Below are positions 35,442 to 43,665 of a stretch of 59,927 bases of DNA, in pieces (within the stretch, counting starts at the first letter, position 1; every line of letters begins with the position of its first letter). Position numbers and translations under genes: made by a program. The notes below the pieces were generated by a model. It was not told where the DNA came from. It made no database searches and saw nothing but the letters and a program-made list of their open reading frames with translations. This DNA comes from Candidatus Brocadia sp. (lineage in GTDB: Bacteria > Planctomycetota > Brocadiia > Brocadiales > Brocadiaceae). The stretch lies in NCBI GenBank assembly GCA_011525665.1, contig WYAU01000073.1:1-59927 (forward strand). Reading direction: 5' to 3'.

Positions 35442-36308
35442 CTATCCCTCTTGTAATATCTGATTTAAATATTCTCCGTAACTGGTATTGATCTGGTTTG
35501 CAAACTTCCGCACCTGCTCAGCATTAATAAACCCCATCCGGTAGGCAATCTCTTCGATACAGCCAATTTTTAATCCCTGTCTTTCTTCGATGGTTTTTAT
35601 AAAGAGGGAGGCATCGATTAACGAATCATACGTCCCCGTGTCAAGCCAGGCATAACCGCGTCCCATGAGATGGACTTTCAATTGGTTTTTCCGCAAATAC
35701 GCAGTGTTGATGTCAGTAATCTCCAGTTCGCCCCGTTTCGACGGCTTCACTTTTCTTGCTATTTCGACCACGGTGTTATCGTAAAAGTAGAGTCCCGTAA
35801 CTGCCCAATGAGATTTTGGACGCGCGGGTTTTTCTTCGATGGAGACGACGTGGTTGTTCCTGTCAAATTCAACGACACCGTAACGTTGCGGGTCTTTTAC
35901 ATAATAAGCAAAGACCGTTGCTCCTTCTCTGTGAGCGGCGGCTTCCTTGAGCATATCCGAAAGGCCGTGGCCGAAGAAGATGTTGTCGCCCAAAACGAGA
36001 CAGACCCTATCGGTCCCGATAAATTTTTCCCCGATGATAAAGGCATCGGCCAATCCTCTGGGTTCCTGTTGCCGGGCATAGCTGATGTTTATTCCATAAT
36101 CTGTCCCATCGCCTAAGAGGTCGTTAAATCGCGGCAGGGCGTCGGGAGTAGAAATAATCAGGATGTCCCTTATCCCTGACAACAACAGGACCGATAAAGG
36201 ATAATAAATCATCGGCTTGTCATATACCGGGAGCAATTGTTTACAGATGCCTTTCGTTACCGGATATAATCGCGTTGCCCTGCCGCCTGCCAGGATGATA
36301 CCTTTCAT
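35442..36308 (-). CDS. rfbA: Glucose-1-phosphate thymidylyltransferase
   Basis: Forms dTDP-glucose, the first step towards dTDP-rhamnose. The nucleotide-binding start [40 protein letters not shown], the [10 protein letters not shown] segment and [11 protein letters not shown] are diagnostic of RfbA/RmlA. At 288 residues it is full length, and [21 protein letters not shown] is also typical. It lies between mrdA and rfbC on the same strand, placing sugar-nucleotide synthesis inside a cell-envelope gene block. Confidence 0.95.
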   Translation of the reverse strand: MKGIILAGGRATRLYPVTKGICKQLLPVYDKPMIYYPLSVLLLSGIRDILIISTPDALPRFNDLLGDGTDYGINISYARQQEPRGLADAFIIGEKFIGTDRVCLVLGDNIFFGHGLSDMLKEAAAHREGATVFAYYVKDPQRYGVVEFDRNNHVVSIEEKPARPKSHWAVTGLYFYDNTVVEIARKVKPSKRGELEITDINTAYLRKNQLKVHLMGRGYAWLDTGTYDSLIDASLFIKTIEERQGLKIGCIEEIAYRMGFINAEQVRKFANQINTSYGEYLNQILQEG

Positions 36309-36399
36309 TCGCTAGCCCCTTTATAAAGATAAAAAACTAAAGATAAAGGATTTAAGAATAAAAATACAGATAAAAATGCAAAAATTATTTCTGCACAAG

Positions 36400-38328
36400 C
36401 TACGATGCTTCATTCAGTTCGGGAAACAGATACGACATAAGTTCTCTGGCGATGGGACCTGCAATATCTCCGCCATGCCCTGGTGTATGTTCCACGAGAA
36501 TGGCAAAGCAGTATTGCGGGTTGTCATAGGGTGCATAGCCGACAAACCAGGCATGGTTGTCTTTGTGACGTCCTGTTTCCGCGGTGCCCGTTTTCCCGGC
36601 GACCTTGTATACATCCAGTCCTTTGTCTTTCGCGGTTCCGCGGGTGACGACGTCCTGGAGGCCCATGCGCATGCTGCTGAGAATAGAGGGTGGTATCTCG
36701 AGTTTCTGTTTATTCTCCGATTGAAATGCCCGGACAGTTTCACCCCGGCCGTTGGTGATCTTTAATAAGAGATGGGGTTGTACCAATGTGCCGCCATTTG
36801 CCACGGCGGCGTATGCACGAACCAACTGCAGTGGCGTGGTGAGCAATGCCCCCTGCCCAATGGCGATGTTCATGGTAGAGGCAGTTGTGGCTGTTTTGGG
36901 CATACTCCCTCGTTTTTCATGGGGAAGATCAATGGCGGTCTTTTCGCCGATGCCGAATTTTTTTGCCCACTCATATAAAGTGTTTCCACCGAGCATCTTT
37001 GCCGTTTCGAAAAAGAATACATTGCATGAGTAGGGGATGGCGTCTTCGATGGTAACCAATCCATGTCCATAGTCTGACCAGCATTTAAAAACGATATTTT
37101 TGTACTTTGTGTAACCCGGACACTCAAAGGTAGAGCGGGTAGTTATGCAATTTGAACTCAGGGCAGCGGTTGCTGTGATAATTTTAAAAATGGATCCCGG
37201 CGGCAATGCGCCCTGTATGGCGCGGTTGAGAAAAGGTTTTGAAGGATGCCTGATGAGTTTGCCGAAATCTTTGTCGATGGTATTCGGGTTAAAGCGCGGA
37301 TGGCTCGCCATGGCGAGTATTTCTCCCGTCCAGGGGTTCATAACAACAATAGCGCCGGGGTTTTTGCCGAGAGACCTTTCTGCATAAGCCTGTATTTGGC
37401 TGTCGAGGGTCAGGTAGAGATTATTTCCCGGAATGGGTGGTCTTTCCAGTACGGTTTTTTCAATTTGGGTGTTTTTACAAATAATTTCCTCGAATCTTTT
37501 GCCGCGAAGTCCGCGCAGTTCCTCTTCATATTGTGCCTCAACGCCTGCCCTTCCTACCGTATCATTTTTTGCATAACCATCGTAAAGCAGAGAAGTTGTA
37601 TCGTTGCCTGCGCTGCTGGATGCCAGGATGAAATTATTCCATCTGATACTATGCGCCTTCCATTCGTCTTCGTTGAGTTTACCCATATAACCTAAAATAT
37701 GTGCGGCGAGCTCCTGTTCGGGATAGATTCTTTTCGGTTTGGGGGTGATACGGATGCCTGGAAAGTTGTCCTGATTGATTTCTATTTGAATAACCTTTTC
37801 CCAGTCAACATCGGAGGCGACGGGGTAAAAGTCTGTTTCCTCCCTGATGCGGATTGCCCTGCCGTATTTTTGTTGCATATTTTGCTTTAGTTTCTCCACC
37901 CTTTCGATTACCTGGTTTGTGTCTTCCAGCAATTTTTTCGGCGGGATACGCAACAGGTGAGACAACTCTTTTAGCCAGACGTCCTGATTTTCATGACATT
38001 CTCTGCAGGATTTTTTTGCCTTTTTATGTACCTCCATTTCAGGGATTCGTGAGATTGCCTTGTTATTATGCATAACGGCGCCGTAAAGCAGGTATTTATA
38101 CTGGACGGATATGTCGAAGGTATGCTGGTCTATTGCAAGAACCTTGCCGTGCCTGTCGAAAATAGAACCCCGCACAGAGTCTAAGGGAGATGAAGTAATG
38201 CGACGTGTTTTGGAGATGCCCCTGTACTTATCACTTTCAATAATCTGGAGTTGAAAAAGCCGGACAACAATACCGATAAAAAGCATGACGAAAATGATGA
38301 GGATGATCTTGAAACGAAATGGGTACAT
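36400..38328 (-). CDS. mrdA: Penicillin-binding protein 2 with an embedded heme c motif
   Basis: Elongasome transpeptidase, from MYPFRFKIILIIFVML (start 38328, 7 bases after mreD); the frame is open to 38406 without support. One N-terminal membrane segment is followed by the pedestal domain and the transpeptidase domain with SxxK (PPGSIFK), SxN (YSCNVF) and KTG (VAGKTGTAETG), all intact. Unusually, the pedestal region contains CRECH (residues about 108-112, bases 37993-38007), a CxxCH heme c attachment motif within KKSCRECHENQDVW. A periplasmic CxxCH could be hemylated in a cytochrome-c-rich organism; this is inference. Product 642 residues, normal length. Confidence 0.94.
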   Translation of the reverse strand: MYPFRFKIILIIFVMLFIGIVVRLFQLQIIESDKYRGISKTRRITSSPLDSVRGSIFDRHGKVLAIDQHTFDISVQYKYLLYGAVMHNNKAISRIPEMEVHKKAKKSCRECHENQDVWLKELSHLLRIPPKKLLEDTNQVIERVEKLKQNMQQKYGRAIRIREETDFYPVASDVDWEKVIQIEINQDNFPGIRITPKPKRIYPEQELAAHILGYMGKLNEDEWKAHSIRWNNFILASSSAGNDTTSLLYDGYAKNDTVGRAGVEAQYEEELRGLRGKRFEEIICKNTQIEKTVLERPPIPGNNLYLTLDSQIQAYAERSLGKNPGAIVVMNPWTGEILAMASHPRFNPNTIDKDFGKLIRHPSKPFLNRAIQGALPPGSIFKIITATAALSSNCITTRSTFECPGYTKYKNIVFKCWSDYGHGLVTIEDAIPYSCNVFFFETAKMLGGNTLYEWAKKFGIGEKTAIDLPHEKRGSMPKTATTASTMNIAIGQGALLTTPLQLVRAYAAVANGGTLVQPHLLLKITNGRGETVRAFQSENKQKLEIPPSILSSMRMGLQDVVTRGTAKDKGLDVYKVAGKTGTAETGRHKDNHAWFVGYAPYDNPQYCFAILVEHTPGHGGDIAGPIARELMSYLFPELNEAS

Positions 38329-38335
38329 CAGGTAT

Positions 38336-38833
38336 TTACCTTTGATTGAAAAAAAGCCTCCGGCCGTGATGAAATTTATTGAATATCCAAAACAGGGCAG
38401 GGACAACCATGGCTGTGTAAAGGGAACAGGAAAAGATTATCCAGAGTGTTGACGAAAGCGGCAGGGAATGAAAAGAGAGCGAGGCGTGCGCTGCGTAAAG
38501 CACATTGTATACAAGGGAAAAGAGAAAGGTGATGAGAATCTGGGTAACCAGATGCCCCCGGAACAGGATTTCCCTGAATGACCAGATGAAAAAGCCCACG
38601 GCGACAAAAAATATGGAATTTATCCCAAGGCTGCCTTCTGAAAATAAATCTTTTGCAAAACCCGTGAACCAGTTTGCAATGGTATTCCGTTTTAAATCGG
38701 TAAGAAAGGAATAAAAAACTACTAAGGGAAAGTACAAATCGGGTACCGCTGGACCGAAATTAATCCGATGTATCATGGTCGACTGAAAAAGGGAGATACA
38801 GAGTAAGATACAAAAAAATGTAAACCACCGCAT
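38336..38833 (-). CDS. mreD: Rod shape-determining protein MreD
   Basis: A 165-residue inner-membrane protein with five to six hydrophobic segments, placed between mreC and mrdA. Sequence conservation in MreD is low; position and topology carry the call, with PDLYFPLVVFYSFL and the FAKDLFSEGSLGINSI segment (cf. family G-x-x-x-D-x-x-s pattern) in support. It would connect MreC to the cytoskeleton and PBP2/RodA. Confidence 0.88.
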   Translation of the reverse strand: MRWFTFFCILLCISLFQSTMIHRINFGPAVPDLYFPLVVFYSFLTDLKRNTIANWFTGFAKDLFSEGSLGINSIFFVAVGFFIWSFREILFRGHLVTQILITFLFSLVYNVLYAAHASLSFHSLPLSSTLWIIFSCSLYTAMVVPALFWIFNKFHHGRRLFFNQR

Positions 38834-38961
38834 AATGTATTGTATACCCGTGATTATATCGTAGAAAATCTGTACGATACAGATAGTAAAGCAAAAGGTG
38901 CTACGTTTGTTGGTAAGTCAGGGAATTTCAATTCTTTTTTTAAGCGTATGAACGACAATCA

Positions 38962-39011
38962 CCCCCTCCCCCTTTCAAAGGGGAAATTTGAGAAATCCCC
39001 TCTTGGTGGGC
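38962..39011. repeat. C/G-rich dispersed palindrome, copy between mreC and mreD
   Basis: CCCCCTCCCCCTTTCAAAGG, then GGAAATTTGAGAAATCCCCT and a GGTGGGC end. It has the same ACCCCCT...AAAGGGGAAAT design as the copies at 4479 and 42214. It lies in the 216-base gap between mreC and mreD. Confidence 0.65.
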
Positions 39012-39049
39012 AAAAAAGTCATCAGGTTTTTTATCTTTTACAACCCCAC

Positions 39050-39880
39050 CTAGTTTATAATGACAAGTACGCTCTCAATTTTTGAAATGTTTACCCGGGG
39101 CAGTACCTTTACCGATTGAAAGAGGTCGCCCTCTTTCGTTTCATTTTCCACGACTGTGGCTATTGGCAGAGAGGGGGGACAAAATCCGCCGATGTCGGAG
39201 GTGACGATATCATCCCCTTTTTTTAGCTTTGCCCAGCGCGGCACATATTTTAATGTGCAAAAAACCGTAGCATTTCCCTCAACAATGACCTGTTCCCGTG
39301 TTTGAACCACCCTTCCCGGTATGCGCGATGCAGGATCTGTAATGAGTTGAACAACGCTGCTTCCTCCGCTTGCCGAGATGATCTTTCCTACCAGCGCATT
39401 ATGCGATACGACTATGTCATTGGGTTTTATGCCGTGCTTCGAACCGGCATTGATGACGATGCTCTTTCTCAAATTAGATGTATCGTATCCGATTATGTCT
39501 GCCGGTACCAATTTTGTTTTTATATTTTTATGCACTGCCGCGAATTTTGATACGGCGTTTAATTTGTTTTGTAATTTATATATGGTATCCTGTTGTTCTA
39601 CCAGTTTGTTTTTGAACTGGGTGACTTGTTCTTCCATCTGTTTTTCCCTGTGCACATCCTGCCACGCAGAAAGAACCCGATCAAAAAAATTACTGGCTGA
39701 ATTACTGCAGAAACAGGTTGCCCACTGCAACGGCCTGACAGGGACAACACAGGCCATTTTAATGTGGTGTGTAAATTTTGGCGGCAGGAACAGCAAGGTC
39801 AGGGACACTGCTAAAAGGACAATTACGGCTGCAAGGGGATTTTTTATGAGATTGCTGAAACTAGGAGTGGACGTCCTCAT
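39050..39880 (-). CDS. mreC: Rod shape-determining protein MreC
   Basis: From MRTSTPSFSNLIKN (39880; the frame stays open to 39940): an N-terminal membrane anchor (PLAAVIVLLAVSLTLLFLP), a coiled coil (QMEEQVTQFKNKLVEQQDTI to about residue 110), then the two beta domains with DIIGYDTSNLRKSIVINAGS, VVSHNALVGKII, DPASRIPG and IVTSDIGGFCPPSLPIATV. About 276 residues. The start overlaps the last 20 bases of mreB, so translation is coupled. Confidence 0.95.
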   Translation of the reverse strand: MRTSTPSFSNLIKNPLAAVIVLLAVSLTLLFLPPKFTHHIKMACVVPVRPLQWATCFCSNSASNFFDRVLSAWQDVHREKQMEEQVTQFKNKLVEQQDTIYKLQNKLNAVSKFAAVHKNIKTKLVPADIIGYDTSNLRKSIVINAGSKHGIKPNDIVVSHNALVGKIISASGGSSVVQLITDPASRIPGRVVQTREQVIVEGNATVFCTLKYVPRWAKLKKGDDIVTSDIGGFCPPSLPIATVVENETKEGDLFQSVKVLPRVNISKIESVLVIIN

Positions 39881-40916
39881 CCTGTAAAACAGATTTAAAT
39901 AAATCAAGGTTTTCGAGGAGATAACCCGTTCCCCGCGCAACGGCCGTCAGGGGGTCGTTGCCCACCTGCACGGGTAGCCCCGTTTCTTCTGCCAGGAGTT
40001 TGTCCATCCCTCTGATCAATGCGCCTCCGCCAACCAATACCAGGCCATTGGTTATTAAATCAGAAGCTAATTCCGGAGCTGTCTTTTCAAGGGTGGATTT
40101 CACGGCGGTTACAATTTTATCGATGGCCTCTTTTAAGGCTTCTCTGATCTCTTCTGAGGTAACGGTCGTTGCCCGGGGCAATCCTGCGATGGCATCGCGG
40201 CCCCTGATTTCCAGAGAAAGTTCTTCTTCCAAAGGATAAGCGGAACCGATTTCCATCTTTATTTGCTCTGCGGTGCGGTGTCCAATGTCCAGATTATAGG
40301 TTTTCCGTATGTACTGGACGATTGATTCATCAAATTCATCCCCCGCAATCCTGAGGCTTTCATGCGTGAATATATCGCCAAGGGAGAGCACGGCAACTTC
40401 CGTAGTTCCCCCCCCGATGTCAACGATCATGCTTGCTACAGGCTCGCCTACCGGAAGGCCTACTCCAATTGCCGCTGCTTTCGGCTCGGAGACGAGATAT
40501 ACCTCGCGCGCGCCGGCGCGCTCCGCCGAGTTAACCACCGCCCGTTTCTCCACGGCTGTAATACCCGATGGGATTGCTATCAAAATTCTTGGCCGGACGC
40601 CCCACTTGCGTTTATGTACCTTGGTGATGAAATACTTGAGCATGGCCTCGGTGATATCAAAATCCGCTATCACGCCATTTTTGAGCGGGCGTATGACAGA
40701 GATGCTGCTTGGCGCTTTTTCCAGCATGGACTTGGCAACGTTTCCTACGGCGTTCCCGTTTAAAAGAACCTTATTCGTGCCCGGTTTCACCGCTACAACG
40801 GATGGTTCCGATAAGACGATCCCTTGTCCGGGAATGCAAACAAGCGTATTTGCCGTTCCAAGATCAATCCCCATGTCCGTTGAGACGAAACCTAATATGA
40901 AATCTAATGGGTGCAT
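39861..40916 (-). CDS. mreB: Rod shape-determining protein MreB (bacterial actin)
   Basis: 351 residues with the actin-fold phosphate-1 motif DLGTANTLVCIPGQG, connect-1 and phosphate-2 IVDIGGGTTEVAVLSLG (about 163-180), the adenosine motif GLVLVGGGALIRGMDKLL near 297, and EPKAAAIGVGLPVGEP. Full length. It is the first gene of the mreB-mreC-mreD-mrdA cluster and is preceded on the minus strand by a near-perfect sigma-70 promoter. Confidence 0.97.
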   Translation of the reverse strand: MHPLDFILGFVSTDMGIDLGTANTLVCIPGQGIVLSEPSVVAVKPGTNKVLLNGNAVGNVAKSMLEKAPSSISVIRPLKNGVIADFDITEAMLKYFITKVHKRKWGVRPRILIAIPSGITAVEKRAVVNSAERAGAREVYLVSEPKAAAIGVGLPVGEPVASMIVDIGGGTTEVAVLSLGDIFTHESLRIAGDEFDESIVQYIRKTYNLDIGHRTAEQIKMEIGSAYPLEEELSLEIRGRDAIAGLPRATTVTSEEIREALKEAIDKIVTAVKSTLEKTAPELASDLITNGLVLVGGGALIRGMDKLLAEETGLPVQVGNDPLTAVARGTGYLLENLDLFKSVLQDEDVHS

Positions 40917-41005
40917 TCGGATTGTTTTTTCGCCGGGATGACTTTTATTTCAATGCCCTATTTTTCACAAGTATCTTTGCTTTTTATAGTTAATACAATG
41001 AAGTG

Positions 41006-41035
41006 ATTATACGGTTAACATTTGCAAAATGTCAA
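41006..41035 (-). promoter_or_regulatory. Sigma-70-type promoter of the mre cluster
   Basis: On the minus strand TTGACA (plus 41030-41035) and TATAAT (41006-41011) are both perfect consensus hexamers, 18 bases apart. They would give a leader of about 80 bases before the mreB ATG at 40916. Confidence 0.8.
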
Positions 41036-41097
41036 GAGGAAAACCCTTTTCCTGCTCCATTAGGAAAACAGATGGTCGGGGAATAAGGCAAAATTTT

Positions 41098-42789
41098 TCA
41101 CGTCAGGCCGCCTCCGGCAGCAAATGATCCGGATTTAAAAATAGCAAGGAAAAGCATGATTCCCGTTGCAGCAGTGCAAAGGATGGCAAACCAATCGCCA
41201 CACAGGGTATAAAGAGGGTTATACTTTTCCACCAATCTTATACGATTTGTCAGCGTGCCGCTAATTTCTCTGTATTTTCCCGTCCGATCGGATAACCTGT
41301 CATAGATAGCGCCGTCGGGGGAAATAAAGGAGGATATGCCGGTATTGGCCGCCCGCGCCATACCGATGCGGTTTTCGATTGCCCTGAATACCATAATGGC
41401 AAGGTGCTGGTCGAGCTCGGCGCTATCGCGAAACCATCCGTCATTCGTCACGTTTAACATGAAATCCGCCCCGTCTTTTTTAAATCTTCTGATCAGAGAC
41501 GGCACGGTATCCTCATAACAGATAGAAGCGCCAAACGTAAAATTTCCGTTTTCGTGGGTATCTACAGGAAATAACGTCCGCCGCTGGCCGGGGGTCAGTC
41601 CGATTTCATAGGGAACGAGGTTCGCCAGGAATGGAAAATATTTTTTCAGGGGTGTAAATTCGCCAAAGGGGACGAGATGGATTTTGTCGTAACGGTCCAA
41701 TAATTTCCCCACCCTGTTATAGTAATATACGCTGTTAAAATATATCTGCTCCTCTCCCGCCAGGGCTAAGGCAATTCCTCCCAGAAGTAAATTTGTGTTT
41801 AATTCCTGCGCCAGCTGAATGGCGGTAAGCTGCGATAGTACGTCGATCTTTCTCCCGGTGAGTTCCGGGTCAATGTTGAGCAATCCCGGCATCATGGTCT
41901 CCGGCCACACGAGCAAGTCGATCTGCGCGCCTTTTGTACCCAGTGACAGGTCGGAATACTTCTTCAGGATCTGGATTTGATCTTCTTCGGTAGACTCAAA
42001 TTTTAAATCCTGGGGTATATTTCCCTGTACCATGCATACTGCTGGACCTTCCAGAGGTTTGTAATGCCCGAGCCAGGAGTAACCATAAAACAGGGCTGCC
42101 GTCAGGAGCACTGCAGGGAGAACACACGTCAGGCCGAAAAAAATAAGCCTTCGGCCCGGGGGCTGGCACTGAGAGTATTGCTCTGCAAGAAATACCCTTT
42201 TTGAGACATTTTTACCCCCCCCTTTTTCTCCACCCACGTAAGGGGGGGAAATTTTGCGGCTTGCAAAGCTGCGGATTATTAGGTCAACGATAGCTGCGTT
42301 TACCATGACAAGGATGAAGGAGATACCGTAAACGCCGGTGATATCGGCGACCTGTATTACCGGCAGATACTGATACTGGGTATGTCCGATAAAAAACCAG
42401 GGGAATCCGGACAGCAGAAATGACCGTATGAATTCAAACGTTGCCCAGATACAAGGTGCAATAACAACAAGGGGCCATTTTAATTTAAAAATGATAAATC
42501 GGGTACAGAACGCGAAGGCGAGAAAATACGCAGAACAGTACAAACCCAGCAAAACCCAGGCAATAACAGCCACGTGGCGTAGCCACGAAAGCTGGATAAA
42601 GAAAAATACTGCTCCAAGAAACAATGCGTTAAGATAAACGTATTTCTCCTCAGTTATGATCAGGACGAACCACGGAATAAGGGCGATCCACGCAAGATAG
42701 CCAAGATCTGCAGGTGGAAAGGAAAGACATAAGAGAAGGATGGTCAGAAAGGAAAGGGTGAGGAGTTTTATAAAATTTGTTTTGCTCAA
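41098..42789 (-). CDS. lnt: Apolipoprotein N-acyltransferase
   Basis: Adds the third acyl chain to lipoproteins at the periplasmic face of the inner membrane. About seven N-terminal hydrophobic segments (residues 8-165 and about 205-235) precede the nitrilase domain with the Glu-Lys-Cys triad: LLVWPETMMPG, YDKIHLVPFGEFTPL and FGASICYEDTVPS. A last membrane segment is at the C-terminus. At 563 residues it is somewhat long, partly because codons about 179-193 (SPPYVGGEKGGGK) are read from a C/G-rich dispersed repeat inserted in frame. It is upstream of mreB on the same strand. Confidence 0.94.
   Translation of the reverse strand: MSKTNFIKLLTLSFLTILLLCLSFPPADLGYLAWIALIPWFVLIITEEKYVYLNALFLGAVFFFIQLSWLRHVAVIAWVLLGLYCSAYFLAFAFCTRFIIFKLKWPLVVIAPCIWATFEFIRSFLLSGFPWFFIGHTQYQYLPVIQVADITGVYGISFILVMVNAAIVDLIIRSFASRKISPPYVGGEKGGGKNVSKRVFLAEQYSQCQPPGRRLIFFGLTCVLPAVLLTAALFYGYSWLGHYKPLEGPAVCMVQGNIPQDLKFESTEEDQIQILKKYSDLSLGTKGAQIDLLVWPETMMPGLLNIDPELTGRKIDVLSQLTAIQLAQELNTNLLLGGIALALAGEEQIYFNSVYYYNRVGKLLDRYDKIHLVPFGEFTPLKKYFPFLANLVPYEIGLTPGQRRTLFPVDTHENGNFTFGASICYEDTVPSLIRRFKKDGADFMLNVTNDGWFRDSAELDQHLAIMVFRAIENRIGMARAANTGISSFISPDGAIYDRLSDRTGKYREISGTLTNRIRLVEKYNPLYTLCGDWFAILCTAATGIMLFLAIFKSGSFAAGGGLT
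42214..42256. repeat. C/G-rich dispersed palindrome inside the lnt coding region
   Basis: ACCCCCCCCTTTTTCTCCAC and GTAAGGGGGGGAAATTTT bracket a short middle. The element keeps the lnt frame open and adds a Gly/Lys/Pro-rich peptide in a loop between membrane segments. Same design as the intergenic copies at 4479 and 38962. Confidence 0.7.
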
Positions 42790-42907
42790 GGTTTTGGAGA
42801 TATGTTATGTTTTTATAATCCTACGTCAGAGCTTCGGCAACTTTTAACGCTGCTAAATTTAAGCTGTTCAGCCTTCCCGTCTGTCCGTTTTTCCTATTGG
42901 CTCTTAG

Positions 42908-43093
42908 CTATTCTGAGAAATTATTTTCTATCAGCTTCGCTGAATAGTTACCAAAATTGTTATATTGTCCTAATTTATAGACAATAAAAGCGAGAAATGC
43001 AGCGGATAAAGTTATGATAATATCCGAAGCTTGATCCATTTGGTCGGCAATGACCTTGAACATGGAGGTATGGGCGGGAGGAACACTTCCCAT
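42908..43093 (-). CDS. Small membrane protein of unknown function
   Basis: 61 codons from ATG at 43093, which is preceded by GGGGAAGTAAAAT, a usable Shine-Dalgarno. One hydrophobic segment (IIITLSAAFLAFIVYKLG) lies in the middle with a charged C-terminal tail. The sequence overlaps the frame-shifted extension of the neighbouring hicA relic. I do not recognise a family; an unlucky open frame is possible. Confidence 0.4.
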   Translation of the reverse strand: MGSVPPAHTSMFKVIADQMDQASDIIITLSAAFLAFIVYKLGQYNNFGNYSAKLIENNFSE

Positions 43094-43142
43094 ATTTTAC
43101 TTCCCCTTCTTTTCCTTTGCACCAAAGTGGTTGTATACTATT

Positions 43143-43347
43143 CCACTCTTCGGGGCTTATATTAGCCTGTTTCAATGTTCTTCTGATAAGGCCAACGCCT
43201 ATATCACCCTTATGGATTGGGAATGATAAGCCGGATATGTTCTTTCTCCATCCAACTATGTTTGCCACCGGGGTATGAGCCTTCGAATCCAAACTCCTTC
43301 AACTTCCTGATTAGCACCTGCCGTTTACAGGGTTTCAGGCTAGACAT
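43143..43347 (-). pseudogene. hicA: Frameshifted HicA-family mRNA interferase toxin
   Basis: From the ATG at 43347 the frame reads MSSLKPCKRQVLIRKLKEFG, FEGSYPGGKHSWM (catalytic-type His at residue 30) and ends LIIPNP at a stop at 43210. The next phase continues the family sequence HKGDIGVGLIRRTLKQANIS with PEEW, so two bases are missing within AATCCATAAGGG. The double-stranded-RNA-binding fold is cut before its last helix, so the toxin is probably inactive unless this is a sequencing error. It overlaps the end of hicB by 8 bases (ATGTCTAG). Confidence 0.85.
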
Positions 43348-43606
43348 AAACTAATACCTTTGAGTCAGCTGCAAGGCGACAGCCGTTAATAACGGGCATT
43401 TTTTCACCTTTCTTCAACCCGACGGTAACCCAAAGTTCAATAGCGTCTATGAGGTTTTCCCTGGCCTCTTCAAAATTTCGGCCTTGGGTAAAACATCCTG
43501 GCAGGCATGGCGCCTCCGCAATTATAGCATCGGAGCTTTCGTCTTTTTCATAGACGGCAGTTTTTAATATCTCTGTTATATATTCTCTAAAGGTTACGGT
43601 CTTCAT
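43340..43606 (-). CDS. hicB: HicB-family antitoxin
   Basis: 88 residues with the partial RNase-H-like fold of HicB: the strand DAIIAEAPCLPGCFTQGRNF, the helix EEARENLIDAIELWV and a terminal strand. There is no separate DNA-binding domain after it, as in the short HicB form. It precedes its toxin gene (hicB-hicA order) and is intact, while the toxin gene is frameshifted. Confidence 0.9.
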   Translation of the reverse strand: MKTVTFREYITEILKTAVYEKDESSDAIIAEAPCLPGCFTQGRNFEEARENLIDAIELWVTVGLKKGEKMPVINGCRLAADSKVLVYV

Positions 43607-43665
43607 AGAGGCTAAAGCTATAGTAAAAGGTATACTTTGTCAATAAAAAACCTTAACACTGTTTG

